DNA of 49,998 nt from Rhodoferax sp. (GCA_021738345.1 JAIPCE010000004.1:1-49998); one strand, 5' to 3'. Shown: positions 23,818-33,075, numbered from the stretch's first letter. Numbers and translations: made by a program. The notes: generated by a model from the letters alone, not told the origin.

Positions 23818-25731
23818 TCAGATAAGGGTGGCAAGGTAGCGCTGCTGCACGTCGTCGCACCAGTTGCCAACGTTCCAAGAGCCATAGGCCCCGAGGCCGC
23901 CTTCGGGTCGTTCGCCGGCATACACCGGCACATGTACCAGCGCCAGGCCGTCGTGCGCATGGGCGCGCTTTAGCGCATCAAGCAGGCTGGCGGTGTCCTC
24001 ACCGCCCCACAGGGCTAACACGCCTTTCACGCTGCTGGCCAGTTGCACGTAGTCCACCGCCACTGCGTCGTTGGTGCGGAAGTCTTGGCCGTACTGCGCG
24101 TGCTGCAGGCTTGAGATGGCCGCCATGCGCCGGTTGTCAAAGACCACAATGGTGCCGCGAGCGCCATGCTCGACGGCGCTGATCAAGGCCTGCGGGTTCA
24201 TCATGAAGGAGCCATCTCCGGTGAAGGCTATCGGGTATTTTTTGGTACGCGCCATGCCTGCGGCCGTTACCGCGCAGGTGGCGAAGCCCATGTACGAGGC
24301 ACCCGTCTCGGTGTAGGTCTGGCCCGGCGCGTCGTCCTCGACGGTCTGGAAGCCGTTGGCCTGTACGTCACCGGCATCAAAGAACTTGATGGCACCGACC
24401 GACTTGGCGAAGTCGCACGCGAGCTTTATCGCCGCCGGCTCCGTCAGCACCGTGCGCTGCCAGACCGTGTCGAACAGTGGCGGCACGGCCTGGCGTTCGC
24501 GCAGGAAGCCTTTCCACGCAGCCTTGCTGTCGGCGCAAGCTGCACGCCACGCAGCGCGCGCTGGTGCCTGTTCGTCTGGCACCATTTCCAGTGCGGACAG
24601 CAACTGTGCGACCACTACGCCAATGTCGCCCTGCAGCGCCAGCGTGCGGTTGTAGTGGCTCAGGTCGGCGAGATCGGCATTGATGTTGATGACCTGTTCG
24701 ACCAGCGGATAGCCAACGCCCGAGCAGTCACTTTGGCACACGGCGCGCGTGCCAATAGCCAGTAGCAGCGTTGCATTGCTCATTGCGTAGTTGCCGCTGA
24801 TGGAACCCTTGCTGCCGCCAACATGCATGTTCTGTGGGTGCGCGTCGGGCAGCACGCCGGTTGAGCCGGGTGACAGCACCACCGCGGCGCCGCAGCGCTC
24901 AGCCAGTTCGCGCAATGGTTCGGCGAAGGCGCGGCCGCCGCCACCGACCTTCATGACGATATGTGCGTGGCGGCGCAGCGCCTTCGCCGCCCGGTCCAGC
25001 GTGCTGGTATCGGCGACCGCGGTGCGCACGGCTTGCAGCGCCTCGGGCAGAGCGTCCAGGTGCAGGTCGTGAATCACCTGCGGCTGCGTGTTGATAGGCA
25101 GCAGCAAGTAGAACGGACCCGGCTTGACCGGGTGGTGAACACACTGTGTGCCGCGACGCAAGGCATCGCGCAGCGCCTGTGGCGTGTGCAGCACGTAGGA
25201 CTGGCCCATCAGTGCAGTCATCTGGCCATACAACTGCTGTTGCGGCTTGGGAATCTGCTGCATGTTGTAGCCTTCTCCCCAGGTCGTCTCGTCGCCGTAG
25301 ATGTGGTACAGGCCGACGCCGTTGCACGCCGCAGCAAGAGAGCCGGCCATGGCCTGCAGTGCGCCCGGCCCGATCGAGGTGACCACCGCGCAGGGTTCGC
25401 CCCAAGCCCAGGCCAGTGCGGTGCCAGCGTGCGCCATCTCGACCTCGTTGCGGAAGTTGTAGACCTGCGTCACGCCAGCCTGGGTGTAGACGCGCAGAAC
25501 TTCGCCCAGGTCGGTCGAGCCGTGGCCCAAGATCACCAGGTACTTGCTAATGCCCTGCTTCAGCAGTCCCAGCACCAGAGCCTCGGACAGCGTCACAGTA
25601 AGCCTCTGCGGCAGGGCGCCGGCGACCAGCGCTTGTTCCAAGCTGCCAAAGCGGGCGATCGCCTCAGCCCGAGCTTGCTGACCCTTTGTACCGAGCAGCG
25701 ACTCTGTGGTTATTTCGATACTTTGGTTCAT
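23818..25731 (-). CDS. ThDP-dependent enzyme of the acetolactate synthase/IolD superfamily
   Basis: A 637-residue thiamine-diphosphate enzyme. The activating Glu is in NFRNEVEMAHAGTAL, and the ThDP/Mg motif is FTGDGSFMMNP followed by VVFDNRR. The middle FAD/DHS-like domain is present (GSTGVLPDAHPQNMHVGG). The length is nearer to trihydroxycyclohexanedione hydrolase (IolD, about 640) than to acetolactate synthase (about 560), yet no other inositol genes are here. It could cleave or ligate a 2-keto acid or cyclic dione. AGAGGA lies six bases before the ATG. It is 13 bases after the Bug gene. I do not assign a reaction. Confidence 0.85.
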   Translation of the reverse strand: MNQSIEITTESLLGTKGQQARAEAIARFGSLEQALVAGALPQRLTVTLSEALVLGLLKQGISKYLVILGHGSTDLGEVLRVYTQAGVTQVYNFRNEVEMAHAGTALAWAWGEPCAVVTSIGPGALQAMAGSLAAACNGVGLYHIYGDETTWGEGYNMQQIPKPQQQLYGQMTALMGQSYVLHTPQALRDALRRGTQCVHHPVKPGPFYLLLPINTQPQVIHDLHLDALPEALQAVRTAVADTSTLDRAAKALRRHAHIVMKVGGGGRAFAEPLRELAERCGAAVVLSPGSTGVLPDAHPQNMHVGGSKGSISGNYAMSNATLLLAIGTRAVCQSDCSGVGYPLVEQVININADLADLSHYNRTLALQGDIGVVVAQLLSALEMVPDEQAPARAAWRAACADSKAAWKGFLRERQAVPPLFDTVWQRTVLTEPAAIKLACDFAKSVGAIKFFDAGDVQANGFQTVEDDAPGQTYTETGASYMGFATCAVTAAGMARTKKYPIAFTGDGSFMMNPQALISAVEHGARGTIVVFDNRRMAAISSLQHAQYGQDFRTNDAVAVDYVQLASSVKGVLALWGGEDTASLLDALKRAHAHDGLALVHVPVYAGERPEGGLGAYGSWNVGNWCDDVQQRYLATLI

Positions 25732-25744
25732 TGCTGTTCCTCTT

Positions 25745-26725
25745 TCATTGCAATTTCAGTCCGACACGATGCATCAGGCGCGCCAGCACAAGGTCTTCCT
25801 TGGCGATCAGCGGCGCAAAGTCGCGCGCGGACAGGAAAGAAGGCAGGAAGCCGAGCTTTTCGCCTTGCGACTTGAACTCGGGGCTTGCAACCGCCTTTTG
25901 CAGTGCCTCCTCAAGGCGCGTGACCACTGCGCTTGGTGTGCCTTTTGGTGCGGCGATGCCTCGCCACATGTCGGCGCTGAAGGGCAGGCCCTGCTCGGTG
26001 GCGGTGGCTACGGTCGGATAGGTTGGCTCGCGCGCCGACGAAAGCACACCCAGAATGCGAAGCGAACCGGAGCGAACCTGTGGTGTGAGCGCGCCGGGCA
26101 ATTGCACTAGCGCGTCAACGTGGCCGCCGAGCAGGCTGGTCACCGCCTGCGCCGACCCAAAAGGCACGTGCAGCACCTCGACCTGCTGGTCTTGGAAGAA
26201 TGCCACCGAGGTGATGTGCGTGTGGCTGCCGATGCCCGAGTTGCCCATGCTCACCGCGCCCGGCCGCTTGCGCGCATCGGTCACCAATGATTTCAGGTCT
26301 TTCCAGGGAGCGTCGGCCTTGACGGCAATGACCGGATTCTCAACCGTCACGCGTGCAATCGCATCGAAGGCGCGGTAGTCAAAAGGTGTGAGCCCTGAAT
26401 GGTGCACGGTGCTGATCGAATTGGAGTTCAACACCAGCGTGTGGCCGTCAGGCTTTTGCTGCTGCACATACTTGTAGCCGATGGCGCCGCCAGCGCCGGG
26501 CTTATTGACGACGATCACTGGCTGGCCAAGGTGTTTGCCCAGGCTGTCGGCCAGCACGCGCGCGGTCACGTCTGCCGACGAGCCCGACGGGAAGAGTACG
26601 ACCAGCTCCACCGGCTTGGACGGAAAGCTCTGCGCGAAAACCTGGCTGCTCGTACCTGCGGTGGCCGTTGCAGCCAAGCCCGCCAGGAATGTGCGACGGT
26701 CGAGGGTGTGTTTGATTTTGGTCAT
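25745..26725 (-). CDS. Bug/TctC-family periplasmic binding protein (Tat signal)
   Basis: A 326-residue extracytoplasmic binding protein of the tripartite tricarboxylate transporter family. The N-terminus, LDRRTFLAGLAATATAG, is a twin-arginine type signal; the mature part begins near FPSKPVELVVLFPSGSSADV. The Bug-family ligand loop KPGAGGAIGYKYV and the late MWRGIAAPKGTP are present. Unlike the second Bug gene (33305-34267), it has no transporter genes beside it and sits between the molybdenum hydroxylase and ThDP genes. It may feed the TctBA pair at 34.3-36.3 kb or act as a sensor. The ligand is unknown, presumably a carboxylate. Confidence 0.92.
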   Translation of the reverse strand: MTKIKHTLDRRTFLAGLAATATAGTSSQVFAQSFPSKPVELVVLFPSGSSADVTARVLADSLGKHLGQPVIVVNKPGAGGAIGYKYVQQQKPDGHTLVLNSNSISTVHHSGLTPFDYRAFDAIARVTVENPVIAVKADAPWKDLKSLVTDARKRPGAVSMGNSGIGSHTHITSVAFFQDQQVEVLHVPFGSAQAVTSLLGGHVDALVQLPGALTPQVRSGSLRILGVLSSAREPTYPTVATATEQGLPFSADMWRGIAAPKGTPSAVVTRLEEALQKAVASPEFKSQGEKLGFLPSFLSARDFAPLIAKEDLVLARLMHRVGLKLQ

Positions 26726-26804
26726 TGTTGTCTCCTTGTGGCGTTAAACCTGTCGCATGCGCCCCTGATCGCCGGGGTGTGTGCGACAAAAGCAGATGGC
26801 CTTG

Positions 26805-27839
26805 TCAGCTCATTGTTTCAAGCTGTGGCGCCACATCGGGTTGTGTCACAGACCTGCGCTGCTTGGACAGCGCTTCCATGACACGTTCCGGTGTGGCAGG
26901 CAGGCGCGTCATTCGGACACCGACCGCGTCGTAAATGGCGTTAATGATTGCGGCAGCGGTGGGCGTGATCGCCGGCTCGCCAATACCTTTGACGCCCAGC
27001 GGCGTTTTCGGGTCAGGTTCAGTCAGCAGCACGGAGGTCACGTGCGGGATGTCCAGCGCGGTCGGCAGGATGTACTTGGCAAAGCCAGGCGTGGTGGTAG
27101 CGCCTTTCACTTGCACGTACTCCTCCATCAGCGCATGGCCCACGGCCATCACCACCGCACCTTCGATCTGGCCCTCGACCTGCTGCGGGTTGACCACGCG
27201 ACCGACATCGTGCGCGGCCCAGACTCCCAGCACTTGCACCTCGCCGGTATCGTCATCGACCTCGACCTCGGCCACCTGTGCGCCGAAGACATAGCTTTGC
27301 CACGGCGTGGCCTCACCGGTATCGGGCCGCAGTGCCGTGTGGGCGGAGGTGAACAGGCCACTGCCAACGATGACGATGCCGCGTTCCTTTTTCAGCACGT
27401 GAACCGCATGTTCCATGCTCATGCGCTGGTTCGCCGAGCCCTCGACCCACACCTGACCAGCAAAAGCCTTGATGCTGTCAGGCGCGACGCCCCAGACTTG
27501 CGCCATGGCCGTACGGAAGCGGCCAAACGCCTCACGGCAACCCAGGGCCACCGCATTTCCTATCATGTAGGTCATGCGCGTGGCACCAGCATGTGCAGCT
27601 TCGGGCACCCGCGCAGTGTCGTTGTCTCCCAGCACGATGTCTTCGGGTCGCACGCCCATCTCCTGCGCCGCGATCTGGCACAGGCCGGTGAGTATGCCTT
27701 CGCCAATCTCGGTAACGCCCGTGGCGATCTTGACGGTCCCGCCGTCGTCGAGTTCTACCCATACCGCGGCCCGGTCCATTGCCGCTGTGCGGGCGATTCC
27801 ATACCAGCCGCAAGCCACGCCCCGTCCTCTGTGTTTCAT
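26805..27839 (-). CDS. Molybdenum hydroxylase, C-terminal half of Mo-cofactor subunit as separate gene
   Basis: A 344-residue protein that matches only the second half of a xanthine dehydrogenase-type molybdopterin subunit: it starts close to RGVACGWYGIARTAAMDRAA, continues with ATGVTEIGEGILTGLCQIA and AAHDVGRVVNPQQVEGQIEG, and has the active-site glutamate in GVKGIGEPAITP. Its ATG overlaps the TGA of the preceding gene by four bases, and AAGGAG lies seven bases upstream, so translation is clearly set up for a separate subunit. Together the two products make a complete enzyme. Nicotinate dehydrogenase of Eubacterium barkeri (NdhL/NdhM) is a known case of a divided Mo subunit. Confidence 0.88.
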   Translation of the reverse strand: MKHRGRGVACGWYGIARTAAMDRAAVWVELDDGGTVKIATGVTEIGEGILTGLCQIAAQEMGVRPEDIVLGDNDTARVPEAAHAGATRMTYMIGNAVALGCREAFGRFRTAMAQVWGVAPDSIKAFAGQVWVEGSANQRMSMEHAVHVLKKERGIVIVGSGLFTSAHTALRPDTGEATPWQSYVFGAQVAEVEVDDDTGEVQVLGVWAAHDVGRVVNPQQVEGQIEGAVVMAVGHALMEEYVQVKGATTTPGFAKYILPTALDIPHVTSVLLTEPDPKTPLGVKGIGEPAITPTAAAIINAIYDAVGVRMTRLPATPERVMEALSKQRRSVTQPDVAPQLETMS

Positions 27840-29812
27840 GTCATTGCTCCTTGATTGCCGAGCACCGCTACCGAAGGCACTTCGGCTTGCGCTGCCACCC
27901 ACGGCACGCTGGGCTGGGTGCGACCGCCTATCAGATAGGGTTTGCGCGAGTCTTGGTAGTTGAAATCGCTGCGCGCAGCGAAACCCTGCCCCTGGCGGTA
28001 GGGCACGCCCGGATCCCAGCCTGCCGCCTTGATTGCTGCATCCAGGCATTCGACTGCGAGCACCCGATCGAGTTGCTGGCGGGTGTGGGTCGTGGCACCG
28101 TCGCGCATCAGGTTGACACGCCGCAGCGCCACCGGGTCCATGCCCAGGCGCTGTGCGCACAGATCTAGGTGGCACTCGGTGGCAAACTCGGACTGAAAGG
28201 CTCCGAAGGCACGGAAGGCACCACTGGGCGTGTTGTTGGTGTACACACCGATGGAGTCCACCCAAACATTGGCGATGTCGTAGGGTCCGGGACCGAGGAT
28301 CGCAGACTTGTTCATCACGCCGGGGGTGGACAGCGCATAGGCACCGCCGTCCGCAACCATCTCCATCTTCGTGGCCACAATGCGACCGTCGCGCTTGAGT
28401 CCCATGGTGTAGCGGATATTGAAGGGATGCCGCTTGGCACTGGCCTTGATGCTCTCCTCGCGGGTAAACACATAGCGCACCGGGCGCCGGGTTTTGATTG
28501 CAGCCAACGCCAGCATGCCCTGGTAAATCATATCCTCCTTGCCACCGAAGCCACCGCCCACAGTACTCATGATCATGCGGACTTTGTTGATCGGTCGGCC
28601 CAAGATGCGCGCCAGCATGTGGCGATGGTGGGTGATGTTCTGGCTCGGCGACTGCACGGTCACGCAACCGTCTGCCTCTACGTAGGCGAGCCCTGCCTCG
28701 GGCTCCAGATAAGCATGTTCGATCGACTGGGTATCGTAGGTCTGTTCCACGATCAGATCGGCCTGTGCCAGCGCGCTGTCGACATCGCCCTTGCGAATGC
28801 GGGTGTGTTTGCAGATGTTGTTGGCCGCAAAGCTGTGCAGCTGCACCGCGCCGTCCCGCATGGCCTCGTGCGGGTCGAACAAGCTGGGCAGTTCTTCGTA
28901 CTCGACGTAGATTGCTGCCACCGCGGCACGCGCTATGTCCAGCGTCTCAGCCGCGACTGCCACCACCGCCTCGCCGACGTAACGCACCACGCCGCGCGCC
29001 AGTGTCGGCTGATCCTCGATAAAAACTCCGAAATTGTCGACACCCGGCACGTCATCGCAGGTCAGCACGCATTCGACACCGGGCATCGCACGCGCGGCAT
29101 CAAAGTCGATACGCACAATCCGTGCGTGGGCATGCGGGCTGCGCAGCACTTGCATGTGCAGCATGTTGGGCATGAACAGGTCGGCGGCGTACTTGATCGC
29201 GCCAGTGACCTTGGCCGGGGAGTCAAGGCGACGCGTGCGCTGGCCAATGAAGCTGCTTGTTTCAGGGTCCTCATCCAGCGCACTGCGAGGGGTGACACCG
29301 TTTTGCACATCGCGTGCCAGCTCGACTGCGTCAAGAATCTTCTGATAACCGGTACAGCGGCAGATGTTCCCGCCCAGTCCTTCCTTGATCTCGTCGCGGC
29401 TGGCACCCGGATTGCGGCGCAGTGTGGCCGTGGCGGCCATGACCATGCCAGGAATGCAGTAGCCGCACTGGCTCGCACCGCACTTGTGAAAGGCCTGTTG
29501 CAACAGTGTCATGCCGGCATCCCGGTCTAGGTCGTCGATCGTTTCGACCGAGCAGCCGTCGATCTTCTGTACCGGCGCGAGGCAGCTCTTGATCAGCTTG
29601 CCATCAACAAACATCGAGCAGGTTCCACACTCACCCGCGCCGCACCCTTCCTTGTTGCCGGTGAGTTTGAGTTCCTCACGCACGAAGTCAATGACGCGGT
29701 AATGGTTGGGTACCGTGCGCCGCACCTTGCGGCCGTTGACGGTGGTGCTGATCTCTATCGTGGGGTGGCAACCTTCTGCCAGGGTTCCGCCAGACAGCAG
29801 GGTGTCAGACAT
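27836..29812 (-). CDS. Molybdenum hydroxylase, [2Fe-2S] subunit fused to N-terminal half of Mo subunit
   Basis: A 658-residue fusion. Residues about 20-175 are the two-cluster iron-sulfur subunit: GCGAGECGTCSMF for the plant-type cluster, then CGYCIPGM and NICRCTGY for the second. From about 190 the Mo-subunit N-terminal half follows, with RLDSPAKVTGAIKYAADLFM, VGGGFGGKE and AFRAFGAFQSEFATE. It ends after a tail of about 50 residues (GQGFAARSDFNYQDSRKPYL and on) not expected in intact homologues, then overlaps the C-half gene by four bases. AAGGAG precedes its ATG. The complex should oxidise an aldehyde or hydroxylate a heterocycle with water; the neighbouring alcohol dehydrogenase favours an aldehyde. 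Confidence 0.9.
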   Translation of the reverse strand: MSDTLLSGGTLAEGCHPTIEISTTVNGRKVRRTVPNHYRVIDFVREELKLTGNKEGCGAGECGTCSMFVDGKLIKSCLAPVQKIDGCSVETIDDLDRDAGMTLLQQAFHKCGASQCGYCIPGMVMAATATLRRNPGASRDEIKEGLGGNICRCTGYQKILDAVELARDVQNGVTPRSALDEDPETSSFIGQRTRRLDSPAKVTGAIKYAADLFMPNMLHMQVLRSPHAHARIVRIDFDAARAMPGVECVLTCDDVPGVDNFGVFIEDQPTLARGVVRYVGEAVVAVAAETLDIARAAVAAIYVEYEELPSLFDPHEAMRDGAVQLHSFAANNICKHTRIRKGDVDSALAQADLIVEQTYDTQSIEHAYLEPEAGLAYVEADGCVTVQSPSQNITHHRHMLARILGRPINKVRMIMSTVGGGFGGKEDMIYQGMLALAAIKTRRPVRYVFTREESIKASAKRHPFNIRYTMGLKRDGRIVATKMEMVADGGAYALSTPGVMNKSAILGPGPYDIANVWVDSIGVYTNNTPSGAFRAFGAFQSEFATECHLDLCAQRLGMDPVALRRVNLMRDGATTHTRQQLDRVLAVECLDAAIKAAGWDPGVPYRQGQGFAARSDFNYQDSRKPYLIGGRTQPSVPWVAAQAEVPSVAVLGNQGAMT

Positions 29813-30716
29813 GCTTTATCTCCTTGGGTAACCGGGTCAAGTCAAGCCCGGCGTGTGCCAGCGCTGCCGCCAGCGAACGTTCGACAAAATTGCTCAGCAC
29901 CTCGCGCCGGTAGCTCTGGCGGCTGCGTGAGCGCACCCGGTCGGCCACCCGGCCAGCGGCATCACGCAGTGCCGCCGGAGTGGGCACGGTTCCCGTCAGA
30001 AGGTCTTCAATATCGGCCAGACGCTCAGGCACCGGTCCGACCGCTCCAATGGCGATGCGCAGGTCGGTGATGCGTTTTCCTGTGGCATCCAGGCGGACCA
30101 GAGTGGCCAGACACACCGTAGAGATAACCAGCGAGCGGCGATGCCCCACCTTCTCGAAAGCCACGCCGTGGTCGGGCAGCGCATCGAACTCTAGCCGCAG
30201 CAGGATTTCGCCTGGCTGCAGCAAGGTTCGGCTCGGGCCGAGGATGAACTCTGACAGTGGCACCGAGCGCTCGAGGATGCGACCTGACTCGCGGCGCGCC
30301 AGCGTGACATGGGTGTTGAGCGCCAGCAGCGCGGGTTGCGTGTCGCCAGCCGGCGATGCGTTCACCAGGTTGCCGCCGACCGTGGCCTGCTCGCGAATCT
30401 GATCGTCCGCAAACCACAGCGCGCAGGCGCCGAGCACCGGTGCCTGTTGCTGCAACAGCGGGTGGTGCTGTAACGCTGCGATCGGCGTTGTCGCGCCCAT
30501 GCGAATGCGCGCGCCATCCTGCGACACGCCACCGAGCGCAGCAATGCGGCTCAGGTCGACCAACGCGGGCAGGTGCACGTCGCCGGCGCGGCCCTCGCGG
30601 GCCCAGGGCAGCAGATCGGTAGCGCCGGCCAGCATCCGCGCGCCCGGGTGGCGCTGCAGGGCGTCGAAGGCCTCGTCGAGAGACTTCGGCGTGAGGTAGT
30701 GATTGAACGTCAGCAC
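29805..30716 (-). CDS. Molybdenum hydroxylase FAD-binding subunit (CoxM type)
   Basis: A 303-residue protein of the CO dehydrogenase/xanthine dehydrogenase medium-subunit family. The two FAD-binding loops are visible: MLAGATDLLP near residue 30 and EQATVGGNLVNASPAGD near 108-124. It carries electrons from the iron-sulfur subunit to an acceptor. The gene overlaps the start of the iron-sulfur/Mo fusion by 8 bases and follows the alcohol dehydrogenase by 13 bases, so the order in the transcript is dehydrogenase, FAD subunit, Fe-S/Mo-N, Mo-C. Length is normal. Confidence 0.92.
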   Translation of the reverse strand: MLTFNHYLTPKSLDEAFDALQRHPGARMLAGATDLLPWAREGRAGDVHLPALVDLSRIAALGGVSQDGARIRMGATTPIAALQHHPLLQQQAPVLGACALWFADDQIREQATVGGNLVNASPAGDTQPALLALNTHVTLARRESGRILERSVPLSEFILGPSRTLLQPGEILLRLEFDALPDHGVAFEKVGHRRSLVISTVCLATLVRLDATGKRITDLRIAIGAVGPVPERLADIEDLLTGTVPTPAALRDAAGRVADRVRSRSRQSYRREVLSNFVERSLAAALAHAGLDLTRLPKEIKHV

Positions 30717-30729
30717 AGCCGGCCTCGCC

Positions 30730-31881
30730 TCAGCAGCCTTCGGGGTGACCGATTTTCACCACCACTTTGATCGCGTCGCCGATGCGCTCGCGCGCATGTC
30801 GCAAGGCCTCTGGTACTTCTTCCAGCGGGAAGGTGTGGGTGTGGATCAGCTTGGCGGGGAAGCGCTTCTGCGCCATCAGCGCAGCCGCGCGGTGCGTCGC
30901 GCTTTTGCCTTCGCCGCGGATGCCGAACAGGGAGATGTTGTTGCGCACCAGGGCGGCCACGTCGATCGGCACCGGCTCGCCCGGGAAGGCGGCCAGGCAA
31001 ATGCGGCCACCGCGGCGCAACATGTTGGCAGCGTCATTGACGGCGTTTGGCGCGCCTGAGCACTCGAGCACATAGTGCGCACCGCCTTTGGTGTATTCGC
31101 GCACCTTGGCGACGGAGTCTTCCTTGGTCACGTTGACGGTGAAGTCGGCACCGAGCTTACGCCCCATCTCCAGACGGTTGTCGCGGGTGCCGGTCAGAAT
31201 CACCTCGCTAGCGCCCAGCGCCTTGGCCACGCCCACGCCCATCAGACCGATCGGGCCGGGGCCCATGACCACCACCGACTGGCCGGCGATCAAGCCGCCG
31301 ATGGAATCGAGTCCGTACATGGCGGTGCCGGCGGTCACGATCAGCGTGGCCTCTTCATCGCTCATGTCGTCTGGCACATGGGCCAGCGTGTTGATGTTGT
31401 TGATGGCGTACTGTGTGAAGCCGCCGTCGGTGGTGAAGCCGTTGGCGCGGTGGCCCTTGTTGACCTCGCCATAGTTTTTGCCGTAGTTCAGGCACGAGGT
31501 GTACATGCCCTCGCGGCAGCGTTCACAGCGGCCGCAGCCAGCGTGCACTTCCACGGTCACGCGGTCACCTACCTTGTACTCGTCGACACCTTGCCCAAGC
31601 TTCACGACGGTGCCCATGTACTCATGGCCTGGTGTGAAGTTCTTGTTAAAAGGCAGGCCGCCCTGAATCTGTGCCGGCGGACCCCGGTGAATGATCTCCA
31701 GGTCGGTCGCACACACGGCAATCGCATCTATACGAACCAGCACCTCGGCGGCACCAGGCTGTGGCACGGGCTTATCGACAAAGCTGAGCTGATCCGGGTC
31801 GCCGAGCACCCAGGCTTTCATGGTGCTTGGGATGTGGTAGCTGCGTTGACCCAGGAAGCTGGCGTCGGTGTTGGTATTCAT
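30730..31881 (-). CDS. Zinc-dependent alcohol dehydrogenase (MDR family)
   Basis: A 383-residue medium-chain dehydrogenase. Catalytic zinc ligands are in AVCATDLEI and TPGHEYMG; the structural zinc site is complete as CGRCERCREGMYTSC. The Rossmann fold has VVMGPGPIGLMGVGVAKALG. This group includes sorbitol, threonine and other polyol or secondary-alcohol dehydrogenases. It is the first gene of the operon, reads away from the AraC gene 237 bases upstream, and is followed by a molybdenum hydroxylase, so it probably oxidises an alcohol substrate to the aldehyde or ketone that the next enzyme uses. The substrate is not determined. Confidence 0.93.
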   Translation of the reverse strand: MNTNTDASFLGQRSYHIPSTMKAWVLGDPDQLSFVDKPVPQPGAAEVLVRIDAIAVCATDLEIIHRGPPAQIQGGLPFNKNFTPGHEYMGTVVKLGQGVDEYKVGDRVTVEVHAGCGRCERCREGMYTSCLNYGKNYGEVNKGHRANGFTTDGGFTQYAINNINTLAHVPDDMSDEEATLIVTAGTAMYGLDSIGGLIAGQSVVVMGPGPIGLMGVGVAKALGASEVILTGTRDNRLEMGRKLGADFTVNVTKEDSVAKVREYTKGGAHYVLECSGAPNAVNDAANMLRRGGRICLAAFPGEPVPIDVAALVRNNISLFGIRGEGKSATHRAAALMAQKRFPAKLIHTHTFPLEEVPEALRHARERIGDAIKVVVKIGHPEGC

Positions 31882-32009
31882 GGTGTCTCCATTGATTGAA
31901 GGTGGGTTGAGATCCAGGATTTCAGGCTACCGGCAGGCCCGGGTTACGAACTCCATGGGCTGCATTGAACACTGACCAATCCCGCGTTGCAAGCGATCGA
32001 TCGGCCCTT

Positions 32010-32046
32010 CTTGGACAAATGCAAGATATTCTGCGAATCGTCCAAG
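32010..32046. promoter_or_regulatory. Inverted repeat in the divergent AraC/operon control region
   Basis: CTTGGAC at 32010-32016 and GTCCAAG at 32040-32046 form a 7-bp inverted repeat, placed between the divergent alcohol dehydrogenase and AraC genes. It is a plausible operator, but AraC-type proteins more often bind direct repeats and the arms are short. Confidence 0.25.
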
Positions 32047-32118
32047 TCCGTCCGTTTGAGTGACTATGCAGCGGCCATTCGATGCGGATAATCGAACCAT
32101 GCATTCAGGACGAACTCC

Positions 32119-33075
32119 ATGAACACACCTCATATTTCTGGCCAACCGCCCACCGTAACGGGGGCTGAAACGCCTGTTGCCAGCGAGATCCACACCTACT
32201 CCATGGTCGAGCGATCAGACCGCCTCGACTTCGAGATACGGGACCAGTCGGTGCGTGCACCGGTGACCAAGTCACACCGGCATGAGTACTTCCAGATTTT
32301 TGCGAACCAGGCGGGTGCGGCGCCACACCTGCTAGGCGGGCGGCATTGCGAATCGGTGCCGCGCTCGCTGATCTTCGTGTTGCCCTATCGGGTCCATCTG
32401 GCGATGGTCGAACCCGGCACCCGCTATCAGTTGATCAACTTCGCAAGCAACTTTCTTAGACCCGACTTTGCGCTGTCGCCACTTGAGATGGAGGAGGCTT
32501 CGATTACGCAGTATCCGGAGCTGACGCCCTTTATTTACCAGGGCTGGTTCGACTTCGTCTTCGATCCTGACGAGTTCGCGCATATTGAGGCCTTGTTGCA
32601 ACGGCTTCAACATGCACACTACCGCCGCACACTGGGCACGCTGGAGCGTGTGCGTGGCGCGTTGCTGGAGCTGATTGGCTTCACGACCGAGAAGTTTGCA
32701 CCACAGCTGCTGTCACTGGTCGAGCAGCGGGTGTACCTTCAGGGGCACTCCGACGCGCTGCGACGCGTGCTCAAATACATCGATGGCAACCTGCACCGTG
32801 ACATCGCGTTGCCCGAGGTCGCCGAGGCGGCCTACCTGTCGCCGAATTACCTGTCACAGTTGCTGAAGAAGCAGACCGGACTGGCCTTTGTCGATTGGCT
32901 TACAGGGCGCCGCATGGAGCGTGCGCGTGATCTGCTCGCGCACACGGTTGACCGCATCAATACCGTCGCCCACCGTGTTGGATTCGACGACGAGGCCTAC
33001 TTTACGCGACGCTTCAAACAGCGCTTTGGTATCGCGCCAAGTGCCTACCGACGTTCCATGCGGGAAGCCGGCTGA
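32119..33075 (+). CDS. AraC-family transcriptional regulator
   Basis: A 318-residue regulator. The N-terminal 200 residues form a cupin-like sensing domain (SHRHEYFQIFANQAG, then FVLPYRVHLAMVEPG). The C-terminal 100 residues are the double helix-turn-helix: IALPEVAEAAYLSPNYLSQL, then INTVAHRVGFDDEAYFTRRF and GIAPSAYRR, the standard end signature. It is transcribed away from the eight-gene catabolic operon and towards the Bug-TctBA genes, so it most likely activates one or both in response to substrate or an intermediate. Confidence 0.93.
   Translation: MNTPHISGQPPTVTGAETPVASEIHTYSMVERSDRLDFEIRDQSVRAPVTKSHRHEYFQIFANQAGAAPHLLGGRHCESVPRSLIFVLPYRVHLAMVEPGTRYQLINFASNFLRPDFALSPLEMEEASITQYPELTPFIYQGWFDFVFDPDEFAHIEALLQRLQHAHYRRTLGTLERVRGALLELIGFTTEKFAPQLLSLVEQRVYLQGHSDALRRVLKYIDGNLHRDIALPEVAEAAYLSPNYLSQLLKKQTGLAFVDWLTGRRMERARDLLAHTVDRINTVAHRVGFDDEAYFTRRFKQRFGIAPSAYRRSMREAG

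Noticed and set aside
27840..28667. An N-terminal extension of the Mo C-half gene
   Set aside because: The frame continues upstream without a stop, but the added sequence is the out-of-frame reading of the Fe-S/Mo fusion gene; the ATG at 27839 has an ideal ribosome site and the homology begins there.
28169..29530. A 453-codon plus-strand open frame
   Set aside because: It is antisense to the Fe-S/Mo fusion, which has all cluster-binding cysteines.
26805..29812. Reading the split Mo subunit as a sequencing frameshift
   Set aside because: About 50 extra residues separate the two halves, and the second half has its own start and ribosome site, so a single base error would not restore one protein.
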